From Paraburkholderia phenazinium (GTDB taxonomy: Bacteria; Pseudomonadota; Gammaproteobacteria; Burkholderiales; Burkholderiaceae): a stretch of 64,000 nucleotides of DNA. Location: positions 1,426,001-1,490,000 of the forward strand of contig NZ_FSRM01000002.1 in the NCBI RefSeq assembly GCF_900141745.1, in the 5' to 3' direction. This document shows positions 50,233-59,893 of the stretch, piece by piece (within the stretch, counting starts at the first letter, position 1; each line of letters opens with the position of its first letter). Under the pieces are notes generated by a model. The model ran no database searches and had not been told where the DNA came from. It worked only from the letters and a program-made list of their open reading frames with translations. Made by a program: the position numbers and the translations under genes.

Positions 50233-51288
50233 TCATTCCGACGCTGGTCGCAGCGGTGCGAAGGGCAACTCGCTGTTCATCGCCTCTTGATACGCCGCGT
50301 TCAGTCGCGCCATGTCCTGCTCGCGATCGCTTGCCTGCACATTGCTCAATCCGGGCAACTCCAGCGTGACAGGGCGGCACAACGGATAGTCGCGCACCCG
50401 CAGTTCAGGTGCGACCGTCGTGAAGAACGCCGTCGTGGGCACGTCGAATCCGGCTGCAATGTGCGCGGCCGCGGTGTCTGCAGTCAGCACGTAACGCGCG
50501 TGTCTGACCCACGTAAGAAAGTCTGCAGTGCCTGGAGATGCTGCTGTCACATCCACATACTGCGGATGATCGACAGGTCCAAAGCCAATCACGGGAAAGC
50601 CGAACTGCTCGAACAAGCGGCTCACGAGTGCGCTACGCACCGGTGTCGCAATGCTGCGGATCGGCGTGCTGGCCGTTGGACAGAACAGCACATATGGACG
50701 GTTGCGCCACGCCTCGGGCAATGAAGGCAGCTCCAGTGTCTGGAGCCAGCGGTTGGCCTTGTTCGCTGACGGCACGCTCGAGGGCGGCACACCGAGCGCA
50801 TCGAGGAAAAAATCGATCATCGGCAACGACATAAAGCGAGGCCAGAAGAGCTGGTTGCCGAGGTCGACACGCACTTCTTCGCGTGGGATATCCGCAAGCG
50901 GCCAAGGCAAGCTGCGAGTGCTCGCAACGTGGCCTTCGGCAAGCGCATAGAGTTGTTCGACGTAAGCTGGCGCCAGTTCCGGTCGGTACACGACGAAGCG
51001 CACGTGCGGGTAGATCTGCCGGATCGCTGCCAGCGCGGTCAAGCCGATAATCGAATCGCCGAGCGTCACGCCCATGCCGTTGATCACATGAGCAACAGCG
51101 ATTTGCGAGTAATCGACTTCGAATGGCTGGGCGGCTGCGTTGAGGATGCCGGCCTGGCTCGCAAGCGCAACGTGCTCGCCGATCTCGGCGTCGCGCTGCT
51201 CGAGATCGTACGGCGCGACGATGCGGCCTTTGGTATCAAGCAGAGAGCCCGGGTAGGCGAGTGCTTCGTCTGCACGTAGGCTTTGCAA
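50233..51288 (-). CDS. Glycosyltransferase family 9 (heptosyltransferase-like)
   Basis: 351 residues. The only convincing start is TTG 51288, with a GGA nine bases upstream. GT-B fold marks: GDSIIGLTALAAIRQIYPHVRFVVYRP near residue 76 (acceptor domain) and the donor-domain motif DTAAAHIAAG (about 288-297), as in ADP-heptose transferases. It has an unusual N-terminal extension of about 65 residues before the first strand (AVAHVINGMGVTLGD). Probably adds a sugar to LPS core or another surface glycan; donor unknown. No LPS genes adjoin it. Confidence 0.82.
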   Translation of the reverse strand: MQSLRADEALAYPGSLLDTKGRIVAPYDLEQRDAEIGEHVALASQAGILNAAAQPFEVDYSQIAVAHVINGMGVTLGDSIIGLTALAAIRQIYPHVRFVVYRPELAPAYVEQLYALAEGHVASTRSLPWPLADIPREEVRVDLGNQLFWPRFMSLPMIDFFLDALGVPPSSVPSANKANRWLQTLELPSLPEAWRNRPYVLFCPTASTPIRSIATPVRSALVSRLFEQFGFPVIGFGPVDHPQYVDVTAASPGTADFLTWVRHARYVLTADTAAAHIAAGFDVPTTAFFTTVAPELRVRDYPLCRPVTLELPGLSNVQASDREQDMARLNAAYQEAMNSELPFAPLRPASE

Positions 51289-51333
51289 TTCGATTATTCC
51301 GTGGGTTACGCCGAGGCGTTGAGACCGCGTATT

Positions 51334-52980
51334 TTACGGGGCTTTTCCGCCGGACACCGTGAGACTCGCACGCAACTCCTTGCGAATTACCTTGCCGGTT
51401 GCGGTCATCGGCAAAGCTTCCACAAAGCGTATCTCGCGTGGATATTCATGCGCGGCAAGGCGCGTCTTGACGTGCTGCTGTATGTCGCGCACCAGATCGT
51501 CGCCCGGCACAAAGCCCGCATTCAGCACCACGAATGCCAGCACGATCTCCGTGCGTTGCGCATCTGGCGCACCGACCACCGCGGCCATGCAGACTGCCGG
51601 ATGTTGCAGCAGGCAGTCTTCAATCGACGCGGGCCCGATGCGGTAACCAGCGCTAGTGATGACGTCGTCGTTACGTCCGACGAACCGGATGAAGCCCTCG
51701 TTGTCACGCTGGCCGAGATCACCGGTTAGCAGATAGCGTCCGCGGAATTTGTCGCGCGTGGCGGCCTCGTTGCGCCAGTAACCGAGGAACATTACCGGAT
51801 CGGGGCCGGCAATTGCGATGTTGCCGATCATGCCGTTCGGCACGGGCTGACCATCATCGTCGACGATCGCAACCTCGTGGCCCGGCACCGCTTTGCCGAT
51901 CGCGCCAATCTGCGGCGGGTACAGCGTCGCGCACGACGACACCACGACGTTGCACTCCGTTTGCCCATAGAACTCATTGATGGTCACGCCGAGCGCGGCG
52001 CGCCCCCACGCGATCAGTTCTTCGCCAAGCGATTCGCCGCCGCTCGCCACCGCATGCAACGCGAGCTTCCAGCGCTCCGGATGCGCGACTGTGCGCATCA
52101 TTTTCAGCGCGGTCGGCGGCAGGAAGGTGTGTGTGACTGCATGGCGTGCCATCAGGTCGAACGCGGCTTCGCCGTCGAACTTTTCGAAGCGGCGCGCAAG
52201 GACGGTCACGCCGTGATGCCACGCGGGCAGTAGCACATCGAAGAGACCGCCGATCCACGCCCAATCGGCTGGCGTCCAGATCAGTTGCGCCTGTGCCGGA
52301 AAGCAGGCCTGCGACAGTTCCACGCCTGGCAGATGCCCTAGCAATACGCGTTGTGCATGCAGCGCGCCTTTTGGCTTGCCCGTGGTGCCGGAGGTGTAGA
52401 TGATGACCGCGGGATCTTCGGACGAGGTGTCCACTGGTTCGAACGCGTCGGACTCTACGTTGAGGGCTTCCCAGAACGCGTGCACGTCGCTGGCCGCAGC
52501 GGCTTGATTGGCGTCGATGCAATACACCGCTTTCAACTCCGGCAGCGTGTGGCGTATTTCAGCGAGCTTTTGCAGACCTGCTGCGTCGGTGATGAGAGCG
52601 GCTGCGGCGCTATCCGCGAGCCGATATTGAATAGCGTCGACGCCGAACAGCGCGAAGAGCGGCACGGCGACGCAGCCGGCCTTATATGCCGCCACATGCG
52701 CAAGCGCAGTTTCGGGCGATTGCGGCAGGAAGATCGCCACCCGGTCGCCCCGCTCGACTCCGCTGCGGCGCAAGGCATTGGCAAACTGATTGGAGCGAGC
52801 CTTGAGGTCGTCGAAGCTATAGTGCGTAGCGCTGCCGTCGCGATCCTCGTAGATCAGCGCGAGGCGCCCCGAGCCGTCGGCCCATTTGTCGCACACGTCC
52901 ACGCCAATGTTGTAGCGATCCGGTATCTGCCATGCGAATGTGGCGGCCAATGTCTCATACGTTTGCGCTGCTGGAAGCAT
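51334..52980 (-). CDS. Acyl-CoA synthetase (AMP-forming, acetyl-CoA-synthetase-like)
   Basis: Start ATG 52980 with GGAGAAAGCG upstream, so the GTG four codons earlier is unlikely; 548 residues. ANL-superfamily motifs: IIYTSGTTGKPKG (P-loop, about 190-202), EFYGQTE, LTGDLGQRDNEGF, GRNDDVITSAGYRIGP, and PMTATGKVIRKELR with the catalytic Lys near the C-terminus. It makes an acyl-CoA from a free acid via an acyl-AMP. Close to the medium-chain or propionate-like AMP-binding group; substrate unproven. Own transcription unit. Confidence 0.9.
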   Translation of the reverse strand: MLPAAQTYETLAATFAWQIPDRYNIGVDVCDKWADGSGRLALIYEDRDGSATHYSFDDLKARSNQFANALRRSGVERGDRVAIFLPQSPETALAHVAAYKAGCVAVPLFALFGVDAIQYRLADSAAAALITDAAGLQKLAEIRHTLPELKAVYCIDANQAAAASDVHAFWEALNVESDAFEPVDTSSEDPAVIIYTSGTTGKPKGALHAQRVLLGHLPGVELSQACFPAQAQLIWTPADWAWIGGLFDVLLPAWHHGVTVLARRFEKFDGEAAFDLMARHAVTHTFLPPTALKMMRTVAHPERWKLALHAVASGGESLGEELIAWGRAALGVTINEFYGQTECNVVVSSCATLYPPQIGAIGKAVPGHEVAIVDDDGQPVPNGMIGNIAIAGPDPVMFLGYWRNEAATRDKFRGRYLLTGDLGQRDNEGFIRFVGRNDDVITSAGYRIGPASIEDCLLQHPAVCMAAVVGAPDAQRTEIVLAFVVLNAGFVPGDDLVRDIQQHVKTRLAAHEYPREIRFVEALPMTATGKVIRKELRASLTVSGGKAP

Positions 52981-53253
52981 CGCTTTCTCCACGTGTCCCG
53001 ATCGATCTGAGTCGGGTTCAAGCTCGGATAGTAAACCACCCAGGCTCTTAAGGGACCTCCATGCATCTTTGAATTGCTGCGCCGCACGATAATGCAGCGC
53101 AGCATGTCGTGCGTCATTTTGACAAAGGGAAAACCCGTAAACAGTAAAGTGTGGGGTCCTTATTGACTGATTATCGGCTTAACGCTGATCGGGAAACCCC
53201 TAACATCGTGTGAGCATGGTTCGCGCTAGTCTTCTCGTCAGAGGAGGCAAACC

Positions 53254-53502
53254 ATGAGACGCGTATTTAATATTGCAGTACTGATGCTCCTTGCGTATTT
53301 GACCGCAGGCCGGGCATTAACCCATGCGCAGGCTGGTGAAGAGGGCTCGATCTCTTGCGCGAAAGGCGCTGAGCTGGTCAGACTGGGCGCAATGGATAAG
53401 GGTTTCTCCGATGCGGCTTCCAGCGGACAAGGGCAGAATTTCCTGTCGAGTTGCCTTGTGACAGGCGAGGGACGCGTCAACAATCTCGTTGCACGCGACT
53501 AA
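53254..53502 (+). CDS. Small exported protein of unknown function
   Basis: 82 residues; GAGGAGG precedes the ATG. Signal peptide about 1-26 (cleaved after HAQA). The mature about 56 residues hold two cysteines (SISCAKG and LSSCLVTG) that could form one disulfide. No family recognised. Stands alone between the acyl-CoA synthetase and the SDR/oxidase operon. Confidence 0.65.
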   Translation: MRRVFNIAVLMLLAYLTAGRALTHAQAGEEGSISCAKGAELVRLGAMDKGFSDAASSGQGQNFLSSCLVTGEGRVNNLVARD

Positions 53503-53648
53503 ACTAACTTAATTGGACGCTGCAAAAGCGCCAATTTAGGAACTGCATAAGAGGCACGATTAAAGGGCCTAATGCGACCTGTCTGTTGCGTCACAGCATT
53601 GTCACGTTTTAGCATCGACCATCTTTCGGCTCGAAATGTTGCGCTGCG

Positions 53649-54335
53649 CTAAAACAAATCCTCATGACGGCAATTGACCAGAATCTCGGCGACGCTCGCC
53701 GAGTTTGGCATTTCTATTGTGTTGGCAACGAGACGCGCGATGTCGTCCGGCTGTGTCATTGCCTCAGGCGGCAGATCTGCAATACCGGCTGCCATTTCCG
53801 TATTGACGAACCCTGGGCAAATCGCGGTAGCGCGGATTCCGTCGTCCCAACCGGCGCGCCGTACCGCGTGATTGAGCGCGATGATCGCGTGCTTCGACAT
53901 CTGGTAGCCCGCGTTGAGGTTCTTTACGCGTTTGCCCGACAGCGACGCAATCTGTATGACGCGCGCATTGCCTGCACGGCGCAAATGCGGCAACGCTGCC
54001 TGAATCAGCCTGAACGGCGCCTTGACGTTGATATCAAGGGTCTCTTCGAGCAGCTCGTCCGTGCCGTCTTCCAGACTGATGGGCTTGCAGATTCCAGCGT
54101 TGCTGATTAGCACGTTAATGCCGCCGAACCGTTCGATAGTGGCATCAACCCAACGACGTCCCGCTTCCGGATCACGCGCTTCGTACCCGAAGACGAGGCT
54201 GTCGGCGTAGCTGTCGTTGAGCCCCGCGGGATTGCGCACGCCCAGCGACAACAGATAACCGCGCCGGTCCAGTTCGTCCGCTATCTCCCGGCCGATACCG
54301 CGGCTCGCGCCGGAAATCATCGCTACCTTCTGCAT
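53649..54335 (-). CDS. SDR-family oxidoreductase, last gene of the amine-oxidation operon
   Basis: Start ATG 54335 after GGGAGG; 228 residues. GASRGIG at about 8-14, SNAG at about 78-81, catalytic Ser131/133, Tyr144 and Lys148. Ten bp after the oxidase gene, so co-transcribed. It may reduce or oxidise the aldehyde or keto product released by the two flavin oxidases. Substrate unknown. Confidence 0.85.
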   Translation of the reverse strand: MQKVAMISGASRGIGREIADELDRRGYLLSLGVRNPAGLNDSYADSLVFGYEARDPEAGRRWVDATIERFGGINVLISNAGICKPISLEDGTDELLEETLDINVKAPFRLIQAALPHLRRAGNARVIQIASLSGKRVKNLNAGYQMSKHAIIALNHAVRRAGWDDGIRATAICPGFVNTEMAAGIADLPPEAMTQPDDIARLVANTIEMPNSASVAEILVNCRHEDLF

Positions 54336-54345
54336 ATGATCCTCC

Positions 54346-55683
54346 CTAGAAACCTGCATCGATGACGATTTTCGTGCCGTCGCTAAAGCGGTTCAAACGA
54401 AACGCGTGGGGATTGACCAATGGCGCATCGTTTGCCACGAGGTCGGCCATCAGCTTTCCCGCAGCCGGACCGATGCCGAAGCCGTGACCCGAAAAGCCGG
54501 TGCCGATAAACAGCCCGGGTACCTTGTCGACCCCCGAGATCACCGGAATGGCGTCGGGTGTGACGTCCATATAGCCCGCCCAACGCTGCGCGATACGTGC
54601 GTGACTAAACTGCGGGAACACCTTGATGAACTCGTGCAGTCCCGCATCGACGTAGCGGACGATGGGTTCCGGATCGAGCGTGCGGACATGTTCGAACACC
54701 GAAGTCTGATCGAGCGCCCAATGCCGGGGGCGTCGCAGCTCGTCGAAGAAGCGCGCGCCGATCCCGATCCGCAAGGCGCCCAACTGGCTTTTCAATGCTT
54801 CGAGGTACTTGAAGAACAGGCGAAAGCAATCGGGTGTGAGGTCGGTGTAGGTACGGAATCCATAGGCCACGGTATATCCACCGTCCGCACGCTTGCGAAA
54901 CGCGAACTGCTTGTTGCTTGCGCTGGTGGTCGGGCCGCCTTCCAGCGGATCGGTTCGTAGTACTGAGGCACGCACCAGCAATTGAGGCACATCGACATCC
55001 AGATTGCCGCAGAAGAGCCGCGACCACGCACCGCCAGCCACGACGACACTCTGGCAGCGGATCGTGCCGTGCTCGGTTACCACCGCGCTGACCCGCCCAC
55101 CACTCGTTTCGATACCGCGTGCTGCGCAGGGCGTCAGAATCTTCACGCCGCGCTTACGCAAAGCATTGGCGATCGCCGGTGCAGCGCGTTGTGGTTCGGC
55201 GCGGGCATCGCCCGGTGTGTATAAGCCGCCTCTAAACGATTTCGCCGCGCCAGGAAGTAACGAGGCGACTGCCTTCGAATCGACCTCGAGCGTATCGAAC
55301 GCATCCCCTGCGAGCGCGCGTGCATTCGCAAGCCATGTGCGATGACCCTCCATGACTTTTTCGTCCTCGGTCATATAGAGAATGCCGCATTGGTTGAAGC
55401 CGGTCTCGATTCCGAGAGCACGGTCGAGGCCGCGCCATAGTTTCAGGCTTTCAATGCTCAGTTCGAATTCACGCATGTCGCGATGGGTGACACGCACCCA
55501 GCCCCAGTTGCGGCTCGACTGTTCTCCCGCGATATGCCCCTTCTCGCAGAGCGCTACCCGTAAGCCCTTTTCGCTCAGGTAGAGCGCGGTGCTCACGCCG
55601 ATAATCCCGCCGCCGATCACGACGACATCGACTTCAGCAGGCGGCGTGGTATCGCTAGCGACAGTCTCGACTTGTGGTCCCAT
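54346..55683 (-). CDS. FAD-dependent amino-acid/amine oxidoreductase (DAO family)
   Basis: 445 residues. N-terminal Rossmann motif VVVIGGGIIGVSTALYL (about 20-36), second FAD stretch ALCEKGHIAGEQSSRNWGWVR, and the C-terminal GLFIGTGFSGHGFGIGPAAGKLMADL that contacts FAD in DAO-family enzymes. Oxidises a D-amino acid, N-methyl or N-alkyl amino acid or opine. 10 bp before the SDR gene and 32 bp after the permease gene. One of two different oxidases in the operon. Confidence 0.87.
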   Translation of the reverse strand: MGPQVETVASDTTPPAEVDVVVIGGGIIGVSTALYLSEKGLRVALCEKGHIAGEQSSRNWGWVRVTHRDMREFELSIESLKLWRGLDRALGIETGFNQCGILYMTEDEKVMEGHRTWLANARALAGDAFDTLEVDSKAVASLLPGAAKSFRGGLYTPGDARAEPQRAAPAIANALRKRGVKILTPCAARGIETSGGRVSAVVTEHGTIRCQSVVVAGGAWSRLFCGNLDVDVPQLLVRASVLRTDPLEGGPTTSASNKQFAFRKRADGGYTVAYGFRTYTDLTPDCFRLFFKYLEALKSQLGALRIGIGARFFDELRRPRHWALDQTSVFEHVRTLDPEPIVRYVDAGLHEFIKVFPQFSHARIAQRWAGYMDVTPDAIPVISGVDKVPGLFIGTGFSGHGFGIGPAAGKLMADLVANDAPLVNPHAFRLNRFSDGTKIVIDAGF

Positions 55684-55715
55684 ATAGGTTGCTGCCCAAT
55701 AGATAGAGATTGTGT

Positions 55716-56519
55716 TTAGTGACGTGTTTCGGCGACGGCGGCCTCGCTTGCCGATGCCTGGACAGATCTACGCTGCCTTCGAGTCATGAGCATGGTGCCC
55801 CGTGCTTTACCGCCTTGCCGTGGATTGGCATGGCGATTGGTCCAACGGTCGATATGATTGATTGCATGCGTGAGCGGTACCGTGATCAGCAGATACACGA
55901 CACCGGCCGCGACTAGCGGCGAAAGATTCGCCGTATTGACCGAGGTGTTCTGCCCAATGGTGAACAGATCGCGCTGCGAGGTCAGCAGGCCGAGAAAATA
56001 GACGAGACTCGAGTCCTTGACGATCGAAATGAACTGGTTGGCAAGCGCCGGCAAGATACGGCGAATGCCTTGCGGCACGATCACATGCCGCATGCTGCTC
56101 CAATAGGTCATGCCAAGTGCCTGGCAGGCGGACAATTGCCCACGTCCCACGCTTTGAATGCCCGAGCGGAAAATCTCTGCAATGTAGGCCGACGAAATCA
56201 GGCCGAGCGCAACGATGGCGAGCGGATAAGGGTTTGGACCGAAGACCGCAAGTCCGACCGGAGCCAGCCCCTGACCTACGAGCAGGATGACCAGCGCGGC
56301 CGGCAGGCCCCGAAACACGTCGATGAAGATCTGCGCCGGCAGCATCAGCCAGCGCGTGTGCGAGACCGCCATCAGCGCGAGCACCATGCCCGCCATAATG
56401 CCCAGTACCGTCGAAAACAGCGACAGCACGAGCGTATTGACGAGGCCGGTGCAGAGCAATGAAGGCAACGACCCGATCAACAACGGCCAGTCGAGAAAGT
56501 TCTGCAAAAAGGCATTCAT
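55716..56519 (-). CDS. Polar-amino-acid ABC transporter permease (His/Glu/Gln/opine family)
   Basis: 267 residues, five membrane segments, with the EAA-type loop SACQALGMTYWSSMRHVIVPQGIRRILPA. A basic low-complexity tail of about 45 residues (RRQRRSVQASASEAAVAE) extends past the last helix. Only one permease gene and no ATPase gene are in the operon, so the importer is either homodimeric or completed by proteins encoded elsewhere. Confidence 0.88.
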   Translation of the reverse strand: MNAFLQNFLDWPLLIGSLPSLLCTGLVNTLVLSLFSTVLGIMAGMVLALMAVSHTRWLMLPAQIFIDVFRGLPAALVILLVGQGLAPVGLAVFGPNPYPLAIVALGLISSAYIAEIFRSGIQSVGRGQLSACQALGMTYWSSMRHVIVPQGIRRILPALANQFISIVKDSSLVYFLGLLTSQRDLFTIGQNTSVNTANLSPLVAAGVVYLLITVPLTHAINHIDRWTNRHANPRQGGKARGTMLMTRRQRRSVQASASEAAVAETRH

Positions 56520-56542
56520 GGCGCGCTCCTGTTTTGAGCGTC

Positions 56543-56563
56543 GGCGGCGCGTTAGACGCCGCC
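56543..56563 (-). terminator. Hairpin between binding-protein and permease genes
   Basis: GGCGGCG (56543-56549) and CGCCGCC (56557-56563) with a 7-nt loop in the 69-bp gap. No U-run. Probably reduces expression of the downstream permease relative to the binding protein. Confidence 0.5.
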
Positions 56564-56588
56564 CGGTTGCGTCGCAGTTACGGCCCGG

Positions 56589-57407
56589 CTAACTGCCGGT
56601 CTTCATTGCGTACGGCGGCAGATTGGCCGGCTTCGGATAGCCCGGATGGAACTGCAGGTATAGCTTAAGCCAGGTGCCGTCGGCAACGAGTTCGTCAATG
56701 GTCTTGTTCAAGGCCGCTTCGAGCTTGGCGTTACCTTTGCGCACCGGAAAGCCGGCGGGCAGATTGACCGCCGAGATATCGAGCTTGTCGGCGATGTTCA
56801 TCTGCGGATACTTGCCTTGCAGACCTTCGACGAGCGTCTTGTCGACGAAGTAGCCGTCAATATACTTGGAGCGTAGCGACAGGAAGCCTGCATTCAGATT
56901 CGGAAAGCGCACGATTTGCGCACCGGGCAGGTAGCTATCCGAATACGTATCTTCGATGGTGCCCTGCACGACGCCGATTCGTTTGTCCTTTACCGAGGCT
57001 GGGTCACTCGTGATCGGACTGCCAGGCAAGGTCGCGACGCTTAGCAGCCCCGTCAGGTAACCCTCGGAGAAATCGACCATCTTCAGGCGGTCTTTGGTGA
57101 TGGAAATCGAGCCGGCAGCAAGATCGATCTGCTGGTTCGCCACGCTTGGCAACAGGCCGCTAAAGTCTTGCGCACGAAAGTCCGCGGTGAGGCCGAGTTT
57201 CGCCGCAATGGCACGCAGCAGTTCGACGTCGAAGCCGGTCATCTTGCCGTCGTCGATATACGAGTAGGGCTTGTTGTTTGCATCCACGCCGGCGACGAGC
57301 TTGCCGGGTGTCAGCGTGCCCACATCCTCGGCATGCGCCTGGGTGAGCGCCGCGAATGAAAGAGGAACGACTATCGCAATGAGACGCAGAAAGTGGCGAA
57401 AGCGCAT
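56589..57407 (-). CDS. Amino-acid ABC transporter solute-binding protein (SBP_bac_3)
   Basis: 272 residues. Signal peptide about 1-27 (ending AHA). The SBP_bac_3 pattern is complete: GKLVAGVDANNKPYSYIDDGKMTGFDVELLRAIAAKLG, then DLAAGSISITKDRLKMVDFSEGY, the second-lobe RIGVVQGTIEDT, and KLEAALNKTIDELVADGTWLKLY. It binds a polar amino acid or opine-like compound. GGAG precedes the ATG. Confidence 0.92.
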   Translation of the reverse strand: MRFRHFLRLIAIVVPLSFAALTQAHAEDVGTLTPGKLVAGVDANNKPYSYIDDGKMTGFDVELLRAIAAKLGLTADFRAQDFSGLLPSVANQQIDLAAGSISITKDRLKMVDFSEGYLTGLLSVATLPGSPITSDPASVKDKRIGVVQGTIEDTYSDSYLPGAQIVRFPNLNAGFLSLRSKYIDGYFVDKTLVEGLQGKYPQMNIADKLDISAVNLPAGFPVRKGNAKLEAALNKTIDELVADGTWLKLYLQFHPGYPKPANLPPYAMKTGS

Positions 57408-57490
57408 GATGTTTGCTCCGTCGAAAGGACCACCGATTGAAGGGTATTACAAAGAAGTCAACGCAATGTCCAGCAATTTCCAGGTCGGTT

Positions 57491-58813
57491 TCAGGAGAGG
57501 GTGGCGCGTGCGCGACCGTTCCAGAGATCGTCGAGCTTGTAAAGCGCGGTGCCGACCGGCACCGCCCATCGGCTCGCCATGCCCGCCACGCTAAGCGGAA
57601 ACTCGCCTTCGCCGAACGCGCCTGGGGCGGCGTCGAAGCCAAGGATGTGCCGCGCGGTGCGCTGCCCCAGATAGCTCATCAACGCGACGCCGTTGCCGTT
57701 GCAGCCGAGTGCGTAATGAATGCCGTCGTGCACGCCGATATGCGCCAGCTTGTCGCCGGTCATCGCAACGTAGCCTTTCCATGCATGCGTAATGCGCACG
57801 TCGCGCAGCGCCGGCCAGAGCTGGATCAGCTTGGCGTAGAGGAGCCTCGCGGCTGCGCGCTCGTCCACTTCGCGGATCGCCGGCCGCGAGCCGAAGATCA
57901 TCCGGGTGCCGTCCGGCGAGGGGCGTGTATAGAACAGATTTCGCTTCGAATCACTAATCATTCGGCGTCCCGGATTGAGCGCATCCATCAGGCCCGCCGG
58001 CAGAGCGTCGGTCGCGATCTGATAACTCGCGACGGGCAAGACGCGCCGCGAGACGAACGGTAGCAAGCGTCCCGTATAGCCGTTGGTGGCCACTAGTACC
58101 TGCCTTGCTTCGATTTTTCCACGTACGGTATGCACGAGAAAATGCGCGCCACTGCGTTCGATTCGTTCTACTGCAGCGTGCGAATGCAGGCTGGCGCCGC
58201 GGCGCCGGGCCAGTCCGCGCAGGGCACGATGATATTTGGCCGTATGGAGGCCGCCATATTCGTCGACGAGAATGCCGCCGTAGTAGTAGTCCGAGCCAAT
58301 GATCGAGCGTTGCTCGTCGCGCGACACGAGGTGCACCGTGACGCCGGTTTTCTCGCGCAACAGATCGCCTTGTTTGCGCAGGTGTTCGAAATGCCGCTCT
58401 GTGAAGGCCCCGAAGAAGCGGCCGGTAATCTGCAAATCGGCGTCGAGCGCTTCGTCGGCAATCAGGCGTTGCAGATACTCGAAGCTCGCCGCCGATTCAC
58501 GCATCAGACGCACGAGGCGCTCCGCGGAGACCCCGCGTATCGCATTGGTCAAAGCGAGCTTCTGTCCGCTCGACACCATCCCGCCGCTGCGGGTGCTGCC
58601 TCCCGCGCCGATCTCGGCCGAATCGAGCACCGCGACGCTCGCGCCGTCGCGCGCGGCTTGCGCGGCGGCAGACAGGCCGCAGTAGCCGCTGCCGACGATC
58701 ACCAGGTCGACGCTATCCGGCAGCGGCTCGCGTGCCGTCTCGGGCGGCGCTGCATCCCACCAGTAGGGCGCAAGCCGGAAGTTATCGTGGAAGAGCAGGG
58801 TGTCGGGTCGCAT
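57491..58813 (-). CDS. FAD-dependent oxidoreductase (gamma-glutamylputrescine oxidase-like)
   Basis: 440 residues, the PuuB/OrdL size. Rossmann motif DLVIVGSGYCGLSAAAQAA (about 36-54), STRSGGMVSSGQ following it, and the C-terminal IHYALGCNGNGVALMSYLGQRTARHILG. It oxidises an amine such as gamma-glutamylputrescine, a D-amino acid or an opine, giving an aldehyde or keto acid plus H2O2 or reduced quinone. First gene of a five-gene operon, divergent from a LysR gene 138 bp away. No ethanolamine- or glutamine-synthetase-like (PuuA) gene is present, which weakens a putrescine role. Confidence 0.87.
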   Translation of the reverse strand: MRPDTLLFHDNFRLAPYWWDAAPPETAREPLPDSVDLVIVGSGYCGLSAAAQAARDGASVAVLDSAEIGAGGSTRSGGMVSSGQKLALTNAIRGVSAERLVRLMRESAASFEYLQRLIADEALDADLQITGRFFGAFTERHFEHLRKQGDLLREKTGVTVHLVSRDEQRSIIGSDYYYGGILVDEYGGLHTAKYHRALRGLARRRGASLHSHAAVERIERSGAHFLVHTVRGKIEARQVLVATNGYTGRLLPFVSRRVLPVASYQIATDALPAGLMDALNPGRRMISDSKRNLFYTRPSPDGTRMIFGSRPAIREVDERAAARLLYAKLIQLWPALRDVRITHAWKGYVAMTGDKLAHIGVHDGIHYALGCNGNGVALMSYLGQRTARHILGFDAAPGAFGEGEFPLSVAGMASRWAVPVGTALYKLDDLWNGRARATLS

Positions 58814-58893
58814 GGCCTCTTTGAAGTGACAAGCATAGGAACCAGTCTAGGTTTGCGTCGATCATCCAGTCAAATACGGCCAAAAACGTCTGC

Positions 58894-58908
58894 TATTCAA
58901 TTTTGATA
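58894..58908. promoter_or_regulatory. Probable LysR-type operator in the divergent region
   Basis: TAT-TCAA-TT-TTGA-TA at 58894-58908: a small inverted repeat within a T-N11-A frame, in the AT-rich centre of the 138-bp gap between the oxidase (minus) and LysR (plus) genes. Position and shape fit a LysR recognition site. Confidence 0.5.
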
Positions 58909-58951
58909 TGGCATGCTGATCCGGATCGAGGCTCAACGGAGGGACTATCCA

Positions 58952-59839
58952 ATGAATCAGCGACAAATCGAGGCCTTCCGGCTGGTGATGCTGCGTGGTT
59001 CGATGACGGCGGCGGCCGCAGAACTGGGCACGTCGCAGCCGAGCATCAGCCGCCTGATTGCGGAGCTCGAGCAATCGACAGGGCTCGCCCTGTTCACGCG
59101 TAACGGTGGGCGCATCCAGGCAACCGATGCGGGAAGCGCGTTTTACCGGGAGGTCGATCGAAGCTTCGTGGGGCTGGAGAAGCTCGTGAACTCCGCGCGC
59201 GAAATCCGGCAGTTCGGCACGGGGCGCCTGCGGCTCGTGGCGGCGCCGGTGCTCGCGCTGTCGTTTGTGCCGATGGTGATCGAGCGCTTTCTGGCGGCGT
59301 ATCCGCGCATCGCCGTTGCACTGGAAATGCGTAGTGAAGGGACCATCCAGCGCTGGGCGTCGTCTGCCTATTGCGACATCGGCTTTGCCACCACCACGCC
59401 CGATGCATTCGGTGTGACGAGCGCTGAGTTGTATCGCCTCGCCGGCGTGTGCGCGTTGCCGGCCGGGCACCCTCTTGCGGGCAAAAAGCGTATTCACGCG
59501 CGCGACCTCAGGGGCGAGCGTCTTGTCCTGTCCTCGTATGCGGACGATACGCGCTCGGCGGTCGATCGTGCCCTGCGTCAGGCAGAAGTCAACCAGGTGC
59601 CGACAATCGAAACGCCGTACGGCGCGACGATTTGCGCCATGGTGTCCCGCGGACTCGGGATTGGTGTGGTGAACCCGCTTGCCACGCTCGACACGAATCC
59701 GGAGCGGATCGTATTCCGCCCGTTTTCGCCAGATGTGATGTTCAGGGGTTTTACCTTGCGTCCGCAATTGCAGCACATCAATCCTGTTGTGCAGGCTTTT
59801 CTCGACCTCGCTAACGAGACCATGGAGCGTTTCACCTAG
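58952..59839 (+). CDS. LysR-family regulator (OccR/NocR-like) of the amine-oxidation operon
   Basis: Start ATG 58952 behind GGAGGG; 295 residues. Winged helix about 1-60 (AFRLVMLRGSMTAAAAELGTSQPSISRLIAELEQSTGLALF), co-inducer domain about 90-290. The sequence style is that of the opine/arginine regulators OccR and NocR. Divergent from the oxidase-transport operon, so it most likely activates that operon when its substrate is present. Confidence 0.88.
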   Translation: MNQRQIEAFRLVMLRGSMTAAAAELGTSQPSISRLIAELEQSTGLALFTRNGGRIQATDAGSAFYREVDRSFVGLEKLVNSAREIRQFGTGRLRLVAAPVLALSFVPMVIERFLAAYPRIAVALEMRSEGTIQRWASSAYCDIGFATTTPDAFGVTSAELYRLAGVCALPAGHPLAGKKRIHARDLRGERLVLSSYADDTRSAVDRALRQAEVNQVPTIETPYGATICAMVSRGLGIGVVNPLATLDTNPERIVFRPFSPDVMFRGFTLRPQLQHINPVVQAFLDLANETMERFT

Positions 59840-59893
59840 AGCTTGCTGAAAGGCCTGCACGCTATAATCCAAGCGGTTATAGGAGCGCCAGGC

